Of a stretch of 21,291 nucleotides of DNA, positions 1 through 8,269 are shown in pieces. The number at the start of each line of letters is the position of its first letter. The first letter of the stretch is position 1. The stretch is from NCBI GenBank assembly GCA_938003765.1, contig CALKYE010000306.1, positions 1 through 21,291 on the forward strand, in the 5' to 3' direction. Both the position numbers and the translations under genes were made by a program. Under the pieces are notes generated by a model, which saw only the letters and a list, made by a program, of their open reading frames with translations, ran no database searches and had not been told where the DNA came from. The stretch comes from an uncultured Planctomycetia bacterium. GTDB lineage: Bacteria; Planctomycetota; UBA1135; GCA-002686595.

Positions 1-125
1 GGCGGTGCGACTGCGGCATGGGAGGCGCTCGCCTACGACCCCGGCCGTAGGCCAGGGCTAGGCTCGAGCTCCTAGACTGCGTAGACGCATCGCCGCCGCG
101 CGTCCGCACCCACGAGGTTCACCCC
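1..125. other. Left-edge non-coding stretch or end of an upstream gene
   Basis: No complete gene is visible here. One plus-strand frame is open from base 1 to a TAG at 73-75 and could be the last 24 codons of a gene entering from the left, but two other frames are also short and open, so this cannot be decided. The stretch contains a small hairpin (31-52) and ends with the leader of the lipoprotein gene, including a GAGG about 8 bases before its ATG. Confidence 0.3.
31..52. terminator. Small hairpin, possible terminator of an upstream gene
   Basis: GCCTACG (31-37) and CGTAGGC (46-52) form a perfect 7-bp stem with an 8-base loop. There is no T-tract. It lies before the lipoprotein-resB-ccsA operon and might end an upstream transcript. 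A stem this short can arise by chance in such GC-rich DNA. Confidence 0.25.
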
Positions 126-800
126 ATGCCCAGCCGTTCTCTTCGTTTCGCCGTGTCGACGCTCGCCCTGCCGCTCGCCCTTGCGCTCGCTGGCTGCAGC
201 TCCAAGGAGGCGCGCGAGAGCGAGGTGCGCGAGTCGAAGGATTACGAGCCGGTCGGCAAGCCCGTGAAGTGGAACGCGAGCGATGAAGAGCGCTTCGGCA
301 TCTCCGCCAAGCAGTTCGCGGGAGCGGGCGCGGCGGGTCAGGGTGCCGGCGAGGCGGCGGCGAACTCTGGCTTCGAGTACGACCTTCCGAGCGGCTGGCT
401 CGCGCTGCCGCCGGCTCAGTTCCGCGAGATCAACCTGCGCGTCGCGGGAGCGGACAACGCGGAGTGCTACCTCACGACGCTCGGCGGCGGTGGCGGCGGC
501 CTGGCGCCGAACGTCAACCGCTGGTGCGGTCAGCTCAAGCGCGAGCCGTTGACCGCGGAGCAGATCGCCGCGCTGCCCACGGTGACGTGGATGGGACAGC
601 CCGCGGTGCTGCTCGACATCGAAGGCGAGTGGGGCGGCATGAGCGGCGACGCCTCGGCCAAGGAGTGGCGCCTGATCGGTCTGCTGCAAGTCCGCGGCGA
701 CAAGCTGCGCACGCTGAAGATGACCGGGCCGCGCGAGCTGCTCGCCAAAGAGCTCGAGAACTTCCACAAGCTCGTCGCGTCGTTCCGCGCCAAAGGCTGA
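126..800 (+). CDS. Predicted lipoprotein, first gene of the cytochrome c maturation operon
   Basis: The 224-residue product starts with a lipoprotein signal: basic residues, a hydrophobic core and the lipobox LAGC with the lipidated Cys near residue 24. The mature part begins with a charged linker. A globular domain from about residue 83 opens with a FEYDLPSGW segment reminiscent of the small PsbP/MOG1-like fold and contains a glycine run and a NVNRW motif. I do not recognise a named family. The start is supported by a GAGG about 8 bases upstream and by the signal peptide. The stop is 5 bases before the resB ATG, so the genes are almost certainly co-transcribed. Location in the operon suggests a periplasmic, membrane-anchored accessory role in cytochrome c assembly or use, but that is inference only. 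Confidence 0.8.
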   Translation: MPSRSLRFAVSTLALPLALALAGCSSKEARESEVRESKDYEPVGKPVKWNASDEERFGISAKQFAGAGAAGQGAGEAAANSGFEYDLPSGWLALPPAQFREINLRVAGADNAECYLTTLGGGGGGLAPNVNRWCGQLKREPLTAEQIAALPTVTWMGQPAVLLDIEGEWGGMSGDASAKEWRLIGLLQVRGDKLRTLKMTGPRELLAKELENFHKLVASFRAKG

Positions 801-805
801 GTGCG

Positions 806-1966
806 ATGAAGAGTCCGTTCGACCGCGCGGTGGCCGTTCTGTCCTCCCTGGGCCTCAGCTGCGTGCTGCTGATGCTGCTGGCGCTGCTCACGTGGCTCGG
901 CACGCTCGAGCAGCAGCACGAGGGGCTGTTCGAGGTCCAGCGCAAGTACTTCGAATCGCTGTTCCTGATCCACTACGCCGGCGACGTGCCGATTCCGCTG
1001 CCCGGCGCCGCGCTGGTGATGGGCGTGCTGTTCGTGAACTTGATCGTCGGCGGCATGGTGCGCATGCGGAAGGGCGCGGCCACGCTCGGTGTGCTGATCA
1101 CGCACGTCGGCATCGCGCTCCTGATCGTCGCCGGCCTGATCAAGATGCGCTGGTCGGACGACGGGCACGTGACGCTGTACGAAGGCGAGGCCTCGAACAC
1201 GTTCCAGAGCTACCACCACTGGGAAGTGGCGGTGGTCGAGAAGCTCGACGGCCAGCGCGTGCGCGAGAGCGTCGTGCCCGAGGAGAGCTTCGCCTGGGCC
1301 CGCTCCGACGAGCCCGCGCGCGTCACCAGCCCCAACTGGCCGTTCGCGCTCGAACTGCGGCACTTCCAACCGAATTCGCGCGTGTTTCCCAAGGGGCCGA
1401 TGGTGCAGAGCGCGCTGCCCGTCCTGAACGGCTTCGTGCTCATGCCCGAAGAAGTTCAGCCCGAGAACGAAGCCAATCTCGCCGGGCTGTACGCCACGGT
1501 GATCGAGCCCGCGGGCGCGCGGCGCGAGGTGCTCCTGTGGGGTGCGACGAGCGCGCCGCACACCTTCGAGATCGACGGCCGCACCTTCGGCATCGAACTG
1601 CGCCGCGAGCAGTTCGTGATGCCCTTCACGGTGCGCCTGATCGACTTCGAGAAGGAAGACCACCCGCGCATGGCGATGGCGAAGGCCTTCTCCAGCGACG
1701 TGACCGTGATCGAGGACGGCGCCTCGCGCAACGTGCGCATCGAGATGAACGAGCCGCTGCGCTCGCACGGGCTGGTGCTGTACCAGGCTTCCTGGGGCCC
1801 CTCGAACGCGCGCCCCGGCGACCCGCTCTTCTCCACGCTCGCCGTCGTCCGCAACCCCGCCGACCAACACCCGCTGATCGCCTGCGTCGTGATCGCGATC
1901 GGGATGCTGCTGCACTTCGGCCGCAAGCTCGTGCGCCACATCCGCGTCGAAGCCAAGAACGCCTGA
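806..1966 (+). CDS. resB: ResB/Ccs1-type cytochrome c biogenesis protein
   Basis: The 386-residue membrane protein is read from the ATG 5 bases after the upstream stop; the frame is open further upstream but that part overlaps the lipoprotein gene. Transmembrane segments are visible at about residues 10-30, 70-85, 92-115 and near the C-terminus (HPLIACVVIAIGMLLHFGRK). A large extracytoplasmic domain lies between the third and fourth. This four-helix layout and the N-terminal LGLSCVLLMLLALLTWLGTLEQ segment fit ResB, which works with CcsA/ResC to carry haem across the membrane and ligate it to CXXCH motifs (system II). It is somewhat short for the family. The next gene, ccsA, starts 10 bases downstream, which strongly supports the assignment. 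Confidence 0.88.
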   Translation: MKSPFDRAVAVLSSLGLSCVLLMLLALLTWLGTLEQQHEGLFEVQRKYFESLFLIHYAGDVPIPLPGAALVMGVLFVNLIVGGMVRMRKGAATLGVLITHVGIALLIVAGLIKMRWSDDGHVTLYEGEASNTFQSYHHWEVAVVEKLDGQRVRESVVPEESFAWARSDEPARVTSPNWPFALELRHFQPNSRVFPKGPMVQSALPVLNGFVLMPEEVQPENEANLAGLYATVIEPAGARREVLLWGATSAPHTFEIDGRTFGIELRREQFVMPFTVRLIDFEKEDHPRMAMAKAFSSDVTVIEDGASRNVRIEMNEPLRSHGLVLYQASWGPSNARPGDPLFSTLAVVRNPADQHPLIACVVIAIGMLLHFGRKLVRHIRVEAKNA

Positions 1967-1976
1967 GCCCTACGCC

Positions 1977-3956
1977 ATGAGACATCTGCTCCGCACCGTC
2001 GCCGTTGTGATCGTCGCGTGGCTCGCGAGCGCGCCGCTCTGGGCTCAAACGAGCGCCCAGCGCACGAGCCCTTGGCCGAAGCAAGTGCTCGAGGCCGCTG
2101 AGCGCACGCCCATCCAAGAGGGCGGCCGCGTCAAGCCGCTGAGCACGTACGCCGGCTTCCTGATGCTGCGCCTCAACGGCAAGCGCTCGCTCGCGACGCC
2201 GGAAGGCGAGAAGCTCTCCCCCACCGCCTGGATGCTCGACGCGCTGTTCTTCCCCCAGCAGGCGGCGCAGTACGAGTGCTTCATGGTGCAGGACATTCAG
2301 GTGATCGAAGCGATCGGCCTGAAGCTGGAGGGCAAGCGCAAGCGCGACCGCTACTCGTTCGCCGAGCTCGAGCCGGGCTTCTCCAAGCTGTTCTCGCTGG
2401 CGCAGCAGTACCGCCACATCGAGGAGAAGCAGCGCACTCCGCTGCAGCAACAGCTCGTCGCGCTCGCCATGAACGTCGACGAGTACGACTCGCTCGCGCG
2501 CCACGCCGACTTCGCGCGCGCGAGTCTGCCGGTCGGCGCGAGCGAGAGCCTCGCGCGCATCTTCGACGGCCGGCAGAGCGTCTCGATCTCCGACGTCGCC
2601 GCGAACGCTGCGAAGTTGGCTTCGCTCGACGTCCAGCTCGCGGGCGGCTCGGCCAGCCCCGAGGATCGGCAGGCCGCGGCCGCCTTCTTCCATGCGCTCG
2701 ACGATGCGCTCAGCGACGCGACGACGCTCGCGCTCTGCCCGCCCAAGCGCGCGGCGCCCGCGGATTCGGCCTGGCTCTCCCCCGCCGAAGCCGTCGCGTC
2801 GTCGTTCCGCTCGCGCGACTCCACCCAGGAGCACATCGAGCTCCTGGCCGCTCTCGAGCGCGCCGCACGCTCGACCGGAGACATGTCGGCGTTCACCGAG
2901 GCTTTCGAGCGCTTCAGCGCGAAGTCGATCGCGATGGCGAACGCGCGCGGCGAGTTCGAGAAGGTCGACCTCGAGGTCAGCTACTACCGCTCGGACCTGC
3001 TGGGCAAGAGCCTCGTGTTCTTCCTCCTCGGGTTCGTGCTCGCCGCCGCGATGTGGCTCGCGCCGCGCGTCAAGCTGCTCTACGCCGGCGCCGGCATCGC
3101 TGCGCTGGTCGGACTGGGCTGCCTGATCGGCGCGATCGTCGTGCGCTGCATGATCCGCGACCGGCCGCCGGTCAGCACGCTCTACGAGACGATCCTGTTC
3201 GTCGCCGCGACCGGCGTGCTGGCCGCGCTCGTGATGGAGTGGATCAACCGCCAGCGGCTCGCGCTGTCCGCCGCGATCGTGCTCGGCGCGCTCGGACTGT
3301 TCCTCTCGGGCCGCTACGAAGAGCTCGACAAGCGCGACACGATGCCGCAGCTCGTCGCCGTGCTCGACACCAACTTCTGGCTCGCCACACACGTCACGGC
3401 GATCACGATCGGCTACTCCGCGGGCCTGCTCGCGGCGCTGCTGGCCAACGCGAATCTGATCGCGGGCTTCTTCACGGGACGAGCTACCAAGCTCGCGCCG
3501 ATGCGCAAAACGATCGCGCGCATGACCTACGGCGCGCTGTGCTTCGGACTGATCTTCTCAGTGGTCGGCACGATCCTCGGCGGCATCTGGGCCAACGAGA
3601 GCTGGGGCCGCTTCTGGGGCTGGGACCCCAAGGAGAACGGTGCGCTGCTGATCTGCCTCGCACAGCTCGTGATCCTGCACGCGCGCCAGGGCGGCTACCT
3701 GCGCGACTTCGGCATCGCCATGGCGACCGCGTTCCAAGGCACGGTGATCGCGTTCTCGTGGTTCGGCGTGAACCTGCTGGGCGTCGGCCTGCACAGCTAC
3801 GGCTTCACCAGCGGCATCCACACCGCGCTGTGGAGCTACTACCTCGCGCAGTGGGGCCTGATCGCCGCCGCGGGCGCGCACTACCTGTGGGCCACGCGCG
3901 AAGTGCGTGAACCCGCGCGCAGCACGGCGCCCGAGCAGTCGCTGCCCACGCCCTGA
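1977..3956 (+). CDS. ccsA: CcsA/ResC-type cytochrome c synthase subunit with long periplasmic N-terminal domain
   Basis: The 659-residue protein starts with a cleavable-looking signal (residues 1-24). A periplasmic domain of about 310 residues follows, containing the QEGGRVKPLSTYA motif seen in long CcsA proteins. A polytopic C-terminal domain of about eight helices comes last. The haem-handling WWD signature is clear: W543-G-R-F-W547-G-W549-D550-P-K-E-N. H472 (in THVTAITIGYSAG) and H606 (in GLHSYGF) sit where the family's external haem-ligating histidines are expected. With ResB it forms the system II holocytochrome c synthase in the inner membrane. The start is 10 bases after the resB stop. 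This machinery is needed for the many CXXCH proteins encoded further along the window. Typical stand-alone CcsA is much shorter, so the N-terminal extension is notable. Confidence 0.92.
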   Translation: MRHLLRTVAVVIVAWLASAPLWAQTSAQRTSPWPKQVLEAAERTPIQEGGRVKPLSTYAGFLMLRLNGKRSLATPEGEKLSPTAWMLDALFFPQQAAQYECFMVQDIQVIEAIGLKLEGKRKRDRYSFAELEPGFSKLFSLAQQYRHIEEKQRTPLQQQLVALAMNVDEYDSLARHADFARASLPVGASESLARIFDGRQSVSISDVAANAAKLASLDVQLAGGSASPEDRQAAAAFFHALDDALSDATTLALCPPKRAAPADSAWLSPAEAVASSFRSRDSTQEHIELLAALERAARSTGDMSAFTEAFERFSAKSIAMANARGEFEKVDLEVSYYRSDLLGKSLVFFLLGFVLAAAMWLAPRVKLLYAGAGIAALVGLGCLIGAIVVRCMIRDRPPVSTLYETILFVAATGVLAALVMEWINRQRLALSAAIVLGALGLFLSGRYEELDKRDTMPQLVAVLDTNFWLATHVTAITIGYSAGLLAALLANANLIAGFFTGRATKLAPMRKTIARMTYGALCFGLIFSVVGTILGGIWANESWGRFWGWDPKENGALLICLAQLVILHARQGGYLRDFGIAMATAFQGTVIAFSWFGVNLLGVGLHSYGFTSGIHTALWSYYLAQWGLIAAAGAHYLWATREVREPARSTAPEQSLPTP

Positions 3957-3996
3957 GCGGAGTCCATCGCACGCCTTGGCTCGCTTGCCGACCTCA

Positions 3997-4026
3997 GCCG
4001 CGCCGACTCGAGGTCGAGTTCGCGGC
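3997..4026. terminator. Hairpin after ccsA, probable terminator of the maturation operon
   Basis: An outer stem GCCGCG (3997-4002) with CGCGGC (4021-4026) encloses an inner stem ACTCG (4006-4010) with CGAGT (4015-4019) around an AGGT loop. It lies 41 bases after the ccsA stop. There is no T-run, so it may instead act as an mRNA-end stabiliser. Confidence 0.4.
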
Positions 4027-4061
4027 GAGCGGAGCTTCCGGCATGCGAGCGTGAGCAAGCC

Positions 4062-4904
4062 ATGAACGTCCGAGCACACGCTCGAGGGCCGCTGCTCTTG
4101 TTCGTCGGGTCACTGGCGTGGGCCAGCAGCGCGTGTGTCGACATCGCGCGAGAACGCACGGCCTCGCATGGAGATTCCCAGGCGCTCACTCACGGGCGAG
4201 CGCTCGGGGCCAATGAAGCGCCGCGAACGGGGATGTACCCCGTGCATCAGTCATCGGACTTCGTTCAAGGCATGCGCTGGTACGAGGAGGCCTTGAGCGC
4301 TCCTTCTCGGGCGATCTACTTGCAGCACAAGCACCGTGATCCCGCCACCGGCAAGTGGGCTGAGTTCACGTTCGAGTACCCCACGCCCTTCGAGGTGCGG
4401 TACGTCTCAGCGCAGGGTCGTGACGAGCTCTTCGTACTGGGAGCGCGCGACGGCGCGCCCGTGATCGAACGCTGGGTCTTCGAGAGAGCGAGCGACGATC
4501 CTGCGAGCCCGCCTGCGGTGCGCAGATTCGAGCTCCCCAGCGAGTCGGCGCCCGGCGACTTGTATCGCATGGCCGCGGACCCGGATGGACGGTTCCTGCT
4601 GTTCCTCCACGGGGCGCCGCGCCGCTTGTCGCGCCTGGACTTCGCAACTCGACAACGGAGCGATCTGTCCGATCAACTCGGCCTTCCGTCGCTGGAGCAC
4701 TACGACAGCCTCGCGCGGCGCCAGCACGTGAATGACGGTCGCGTATGGCTCCTCTTCAACGACGTCGACGGTGTTCGCCTGCTGCTCACGGACGCCGACA
4801 ACAACGGACAGTTCGAGAGCGCGCGCGAACTCACGGACGCGCAGTGGGAAGCTGCCGGCTACGACGGCGCGGTCTGGACGAGTGACTTCCTGCGCGACTC
4901 GTGA
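4062..4904 (+). CDS. Secreted or lipid-anchored protein of unknown function
   Basis: The 280-residue product has a basic N-terminus, a hydrophobic stretch (about residues 10-22) and a possible weak lipobox SSAC at Cys25. The remainder looks like a beta-rich extracytoplasmic domain. Near the C-terminus D244-A-D-N-N-G-Q-F-E resembles the calcium-binding loops of dockerins and thrombospondin-3-like proteins, though the twelfth position is not acidic. I do not recognise the family. Codon use differs from its neighbours: of the first 50 codons about 74% end in G or C, against about 94% for the first 51 codons of resB, which suggests relaxed selection or acquisition. It is separated from ccsA by 105 bp with a hairpin, so it is probably transcribed alone. 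Confidence 0.7.
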   Translation: MNVRAHARGPLLLFVGSLAWASSACVDIARERTASHGDSQALTHGRALGANEAPRTGMYPVHQSSDFVQGMRWYEEALSAPSRAIYLQHKHRDPATGKWAEFTFEYPTPFEVRYVSAQGRDELFVLGARDGAPVIERWVFERASDDPASPPAVRRFELPSESAPGDLYRMAADPDGRFLLFLHGAPRRLSRLDFATRQRSDLSDQLGLPSLEHYDSLARRQHVNDGRVWLLFNDVDGVRLLLTDADNNGQFESARELTDAQWEAAGYDGAVWTSDFLRDS

Positions 4905-5466
4905 CGGGTTCGTGCGGGACGGCGGATGCGCCCGAACATGCCAGCGCGTCGGCCAAGCCGGAGATTGCGAGCCACGACGACGCTGCGTCGAGAAGGGCCG
5001 AACATCTCGAGACTCTCGAGGGGCTGCGGACAGCCAACGGGGGGCTGGCGCTGGCAGCCCGACGACGAGTGGAGGCGGAGCGCGTACGGCGAGGAGAGCG
5101 AGACCGTCGTGACGGATGGCTGGACTGCACAACCCGGCGCACAGAACGTCGGTCAGTGCGCGCGCTCCCTCGACGAGCGGCGACGCGCGGGCCGTTGACG
5201 AGCACGGCGACGTACTGAGCACTCGTTGCGCGGCGCCGATGTCGAAGCAGTCGGTGTGCGTCGACGAAGACGACTCCCAGAGAGTGCGCAGCCACACGCC
5301 CTGAGACGACGCGTCGAAGGTCACCTCGCTCGCGCGGCGTCCGTCGACCGCGGGCGCTGGCGCTGGCGAGCGAGTTCTTTTCGTGGGTCCCAGCGCAAGG
5401 CGCCAGCTGCGCGCGCAAAGACAGACTCGCGCACGACGAACTTGTCGAGCGCGCCCGCGAGCTTCG
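4905..5466. other. 562-bp stretch without a convincing gene
   Basis: This lies between convergent genes. All open frames here give arginine-rich translations typical of chance ORFs in GC-rich DNA. The plus frame continuing from the upstream lipoprotein gene stays open to 5198, and its part from about 5041 to 5198 has fairly high GC at third positions and reads like ordinary protein (for example around GGWRWQPDDEW). A decayed gene fragment is therefore possible. I cannot name a function and do not call a CDS. A CTCGAG-ACT-CTCGAG repeat occurs at 5006-5020. Confidence 0.4.
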
Positions 5467-6738
5467 TCACGCCCTGACAGGGACCGCGGCGGAGAGGTCG
5501 GCGAGCAGCGCCTGGGCTGCGCGACGTCCCGAGCGCAGCGCGCCGTCGATCGAGGCGTCGTCGCGGTGGTCGCCGCACACGTACAGCCCAGCGGCTACGC
5601 GCACGGGCCGCGCCGCGGGCTCGAGCGCGCCGGGCGGCTGATCGGGCTGCGCGAAGCGAATGCGATCGACGCGCAGTCGGCGCCACTGGGCCACCTCGGC
5701 CGCGCCGTACCAACGCGCTAGCTGCTCGCGCAGCGCCGCCTCGAGCGCCGCGTCGTCGCCGGCGAACTCGAGCACTTGCACCGACACCAGCGCCTGACCG
5801 CGCGGCGCGTAGAGCGGCGCGACATCGCTCGGGCAACTGAGCACGTTGATCGGCCCATCGCCCGGCCCCTCGCCGTTGAGCACGAGGTCCGGACCGCCCA
5901 CGGGTGAGCGCGGGGCCGCGAAGTACACGTTGAGCACGCCCAACGCCGCGGGCGTCCGCTCGAGCGCGAGCAGGCGCGCCGCGCTGTCGCCCTCGGTCGC
6001 CACGACCACCGCCTCGACCTCGAGCTGCTCGCCGCTCGCGAGGCTCACGCGGCGCGCGCCGACCCGCGTCACCTCGGCTCCGAGTCGAAGCGCGCCGGGC
6101 GAGAGCCCGTCCGCGAGCTGATCCGCGATCGCGCCCATGCCGTGCGCCGGCAACGTCGCGCGCCCCAGCGACATCATGCGGAACACGAAGTCGAGCATGC
6201 GGCTGGAGTTGGCGAGATCGCGGCGCAGGAAGATCCCGCCCAGGAACGGCCGGAAGAAGCGCTCGAGCATCACGTCGCTGAAGCCGATCTCGCGCAGCAC
6301 GCTCTCGCTGGTCTGTTCGTGGCGCTGGCGCAGCTCTTCGAGCGACCCCGAGAGCGCGCGCTTGCGAAGTTCGAGCACGCGCAGCTTGTCGATCAACGTT
6401 CCGACCGGATTGAAGGCGCTCTTCCAGGCCTGCCCGAGCTCGCGGAAGGGATCCGCGACGCGGTGGAACGCGCCCTCGCAGCGCACGAGCGCGCCGGGGC
6501 GATACGCGTGCAGCTCCAGCGCTGCGAAGTCGAGCTGCGCGCGCGCCTCGGGATAGGAATCGAGCAGCACTTGATAGCCGCGGTCGAGCAGAAAGCCCTC
6601 GACGCGATCGGTGCGCACACGCCCTCCGACGCCGTCCGAGCGCTCGAGCACGCACACCTCGCGGCCCGCGCGCGTGAGCGCCCGAGCGCAGGCGAGCCCC
6701 GCCAGTCCCGCTCCAACGATCGCGATCTTTCCGCTCAT
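5467..6738 (-). CDS. FAD-dependent oxidoreductase, amine oxidase / phytoene dehydrogenase-like
   Basis: The 423-residue protein begins KIAIVGAGLAGLACARAL, a dinucleotide-binding GxGxxG motif. An acidic end of strand 2 (VLERSD) and the GGRVRTD segment typical of flavin amine-oxidase-fold enzymes follow. GFLLDRGYQVLLDSYPEA is characteristic of a widespread bacterial subgroup of uncertain substrate. The C-terminus has GLYVCGDHRDDASIDGALRSG, the second FAD-contacting motif, so the enzyme looks intact. Its ATG overlaps the stop of the upstream SDR gene (ATGA at 6735-6738), so the two are translationally coupled. It is probably cytoplasmic, with no signal peptide. The substrate cannot be inferred; polyene, amine or porphyrin-type substrates are all possible within the superfamily. 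Confidence 0.88.
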   Translation of the reverse strand: MSGKIAIVGAGLAGLACARALTRAGREVCVLERSDGVGGRVRTDRVEGFLLDRGYQVLLDSYPEARAQLDFAALELHAYRPGALVRCEGAFHRVADPFRELGQAWKSAFNPVGTLIDKLRVLELRKRALSGSLEELRQRHEQTSESVLREIGFSDVMLERFFRPFLGGIFLRRDLANSSRMLDFVFRMMSLGRATLPAHGMGAIADQLADGLSPGALRLGAEVTRVGARRVSLASGEQLEVEAVVVATEGDSAARLLALERTPAALGVLNVYFAAPRSPVGGPDLVLNGEGPGDGPINVLSCPSDVAPLYAPRGQALVSVQVLEFAGDDAALEAALREQLARWYGAAEVAQWRRLRVDRIRFAQPDQPPGALEPAARPVRVAAGLYVCGDHRDDASIDGALRSGRRAAQALLADLSAAVPVRA

Positions 6739-7478
6739 GCGTTTCCCCGCGTCTTCAACGTCCCCAGACCTCCGTCGACGCCGAGCACTTGCCCGGTGAT
6801 GAAATCGTTGTGCGGATCGAGCAGGAACTCCAGCGCGCGCGCCACGTCGCCGGGCTCGCCCACGCGGCCGAGCGGATGCAGCGCGAGCGAAGCCTTGAGC
6901 GCGCTCTCGCTGCCGGTAATGCGCGCGGTGAGCGCGGATCGCACCAGTCCCGGCGCCACGCAGTTCACCCGGATCCGGCGCGCCGCGTAGGTCGCGGCCG
7001 CCGAGCGCGCGAGCCCTTCGACGCCGGCCTTGGCCGCGGCGATCGCCTCGTGGTTCGCGAGTCCGATCGAGGCCGCAGCCGTCGAAACGAGCACGATCGC
7101 GCCGCCGCTCGACTCCATCGCCTTGGCTGCAGCTCGCACCAGCCAGAAGCTCGAGTGCAAGTTGGTCGAGAGCGTGGCCGTGAACTCGTCGTCGCGCGTG
7201 AGGTGCGCCGGCTTGAGCAGCACCGAGCCGACGCAGTTGGCCGCGCCGTCGAGCCGTCCGTGGCGTGCGAGCGCAGTCTGCACCGCACGCTCCACATCCG
7301 CCGCCAGGGTCGCATCGCCCGTCACCGACTCCGCGCCCAGCTCGCTCGCCAGCGTCGACAGCTTGTCCGCGTCGCGCCCGAAGAGCACCAGGGCGTCGCC
7401 GCGCGCGGCCAGGCGGCGCGCGAGGTCGCTGCCGATCGCGCCCGAGGCGCCGAGGACGAGTTGAACGGGTCTTTGCAT
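6735..7478 (-). CDS. SDR-fold protein lacking the canonical catalytic Ser and Tyr
   Basis: The 247-residue product has the short-chain dehydrogenase fold. The nucleotide-binding motif is G10-A-S-G-A-I-G16, an NCVG version of NNAG lies at 81-84, N106 is present, and the C-terminal GQVLGVDGG signature is intact. The catalytic YxxxK becomes I146-A-A-A-K150, and the usual Ser 13 residues before the Tyr is T133. The Lys is retained but the Tyr is not, so classical hydride-transfer chemistry is doubtful. I have an impression that HEAIAAAK variants form a real subfamily, which would make this a family trait and not decay. The start is the last ATG before the Rossmann motif. It is coupled by a 4-base overlap to the FAD oxidoreductase downstream, suggesting a shared pathway. 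Confidence 0.88.
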   Translation of the reverse strand: MQRPVQLVLGASGAIGSDLARRLAARGDALVLFGRDADKLSTLASELGAESVTGDATLAADVERAVQTALARHGRLDGAANCVGSVLLKPAHLTRDDEFTATLSTNLHSSFWLVRAAAKAMESSGGAIVLVSTAAASIGLANHEAIAAAKAGVEGLARSAAATYAARRIRVNCVAPGLVRSALTARITGSESALKASLALHPLGRVGEPGDVARALEFLLDPHNDFITGQVLGVDGGLGTLKTRGNA

Positions 7479-7641
7479 GGCAGAGGACTGTAGCTGTCGC
7501 GGCGCCTCGGGCGCGGCCACGAGAGGTTCGGAGCGCGCGGCCCGCGCGTTCCTTCGACACGACCCGCGCCGTGGATTCGACCGATCCAACCCAGCGCTCG
7601 CGCGTGCGCGACTCGCGCAGGGCAGTACCCTCACGCGTCTC

Positions 7642-8226
7642 ATGAACCACGCTTCAAGCCGTCGTCCGCTCGCCGCCCTCGCCCTCTGCACTGCGCTGCT
7701 CTCGGGCTGCGCCGCGAACGTCGCGAACACGACCAGCACGCAACTCACCGCGCGCGGCCCGCAGGCCGACGCCGCCATCGCGCCGCTCGCCTTCCTGACC
7801 GGGACCTGGGTGCTCGAGCAGCCCGGCGGCGCGCTGATCGAAGAGGCCTGGGGCGCGCCGCGCGGCAAGGCGATCCTGGGCTCGTTCCGGCGCGTGCTCG
7901 GCAATGGCGCGACGCCGTTCTACGAGTTCACGCAGATCGTCGCCGGCAACGACGGCGTGCGGCTGCGCCAGATCCACGTGCACGGCAACTTCGACACCGA
8001 CCCGCGGCGCGCCGCGCCGATGGTGCTGCGGCTGGAGACGCAGACGGAGAGCAGCGTGTCGTTCGTGCCGCTCGAAGACGCCGGCGCGTCGCACGCTGGA
8101 TCGCTCGAGCGGGTGAGCTACACCCGCGTCGACGAGAGCACGCTCCTGCTGGTCGTGCAGCCGCAGCCCGACAAGGACGGGAACAAGCCTGCTCCGCTCG
8201 AGTTCCGCATGACGCGCGCCGGCTGA
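7642..8226 (+). CDS. DUF6265-like predicted lipoprotein
   Basis: The 194-residue product has a lipoprotein signal (MNHASSRRPLAALALCTALLSGC; lipobox LSGC). A single small domain follows, with a FLTGTWVLEQPGG start, an EEAWGAPRGKAILGSFRRV middle and a FYEFTQIV strand. This pattern matches the DUF6265 family, small beta-barrel-like secreted proteins without known function. The ATG is chosen because it begins the signal peptide; the frame is open upstream but reads as non-coding. It diverges from the SDR gene across 163 bp and converges on the c554-type cytochrome gene. Nothing in the context ties it to electron transfer. Confidence 0.8.
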   Translation: MNHASSRRPLAALALCTALLSGCAANVANTTSTQLTARGPQADAAIAPLAFLTGTWVLEQPGGALIEEAWGAPRGKAILGSFRRVLGNGATPFYEFTQIVAGNDGVRLRQIHVHGNFDTDPRRAAPMVLRLETQTESSVSFVPLEDAGASHAGSLERVSYTRVDESTLLLVVQPQPDKDGNKPAPLEFRMTRAG

Positions 8227-8255
8227 CGGGCGCGGCGCGCGTCCACCGGCGCCCG
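8227..8255. terminator. Candidate bidirectional terminator between convergent genes
   Basis: CGGGCGC (8227-8233) and GCGCCCG (8249-8255) form a perfect 7-bp stem with a 15-base loop. It sits directly after the stop of the DUF6265-like gene and 15 bases from the stop of the converging cytochrome gene. There is no T-tract. Confidence 0.4.
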
Positions 8256-8269
8256 CTCAGCTCCGCAGA

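Noticed and set aside
464..805. Upstream extension of the resB reading frame
   Set aside because: It overlaps the lipoprotein gene and reads as arginine-rich shadow; the ATG at 806 begins directly with the first ResB transmembrane segment.
1626..3392. 588-codon minus-strand open frame opposite resB-ccsA
   Set aside because: The composition is dominated by Arg, Glu and Ala without motifs, and the plus strand holds ResB and the CcsA WWD signature.
4926..5198. 90-codon plus-strand open frame in the 4905-5466 gap
   Set aside because: It has a basic, low-information N-terminal half and no ribosome site or family. Only the last part looks protein-like, so it is reported as a possible remnant and not as a gene.
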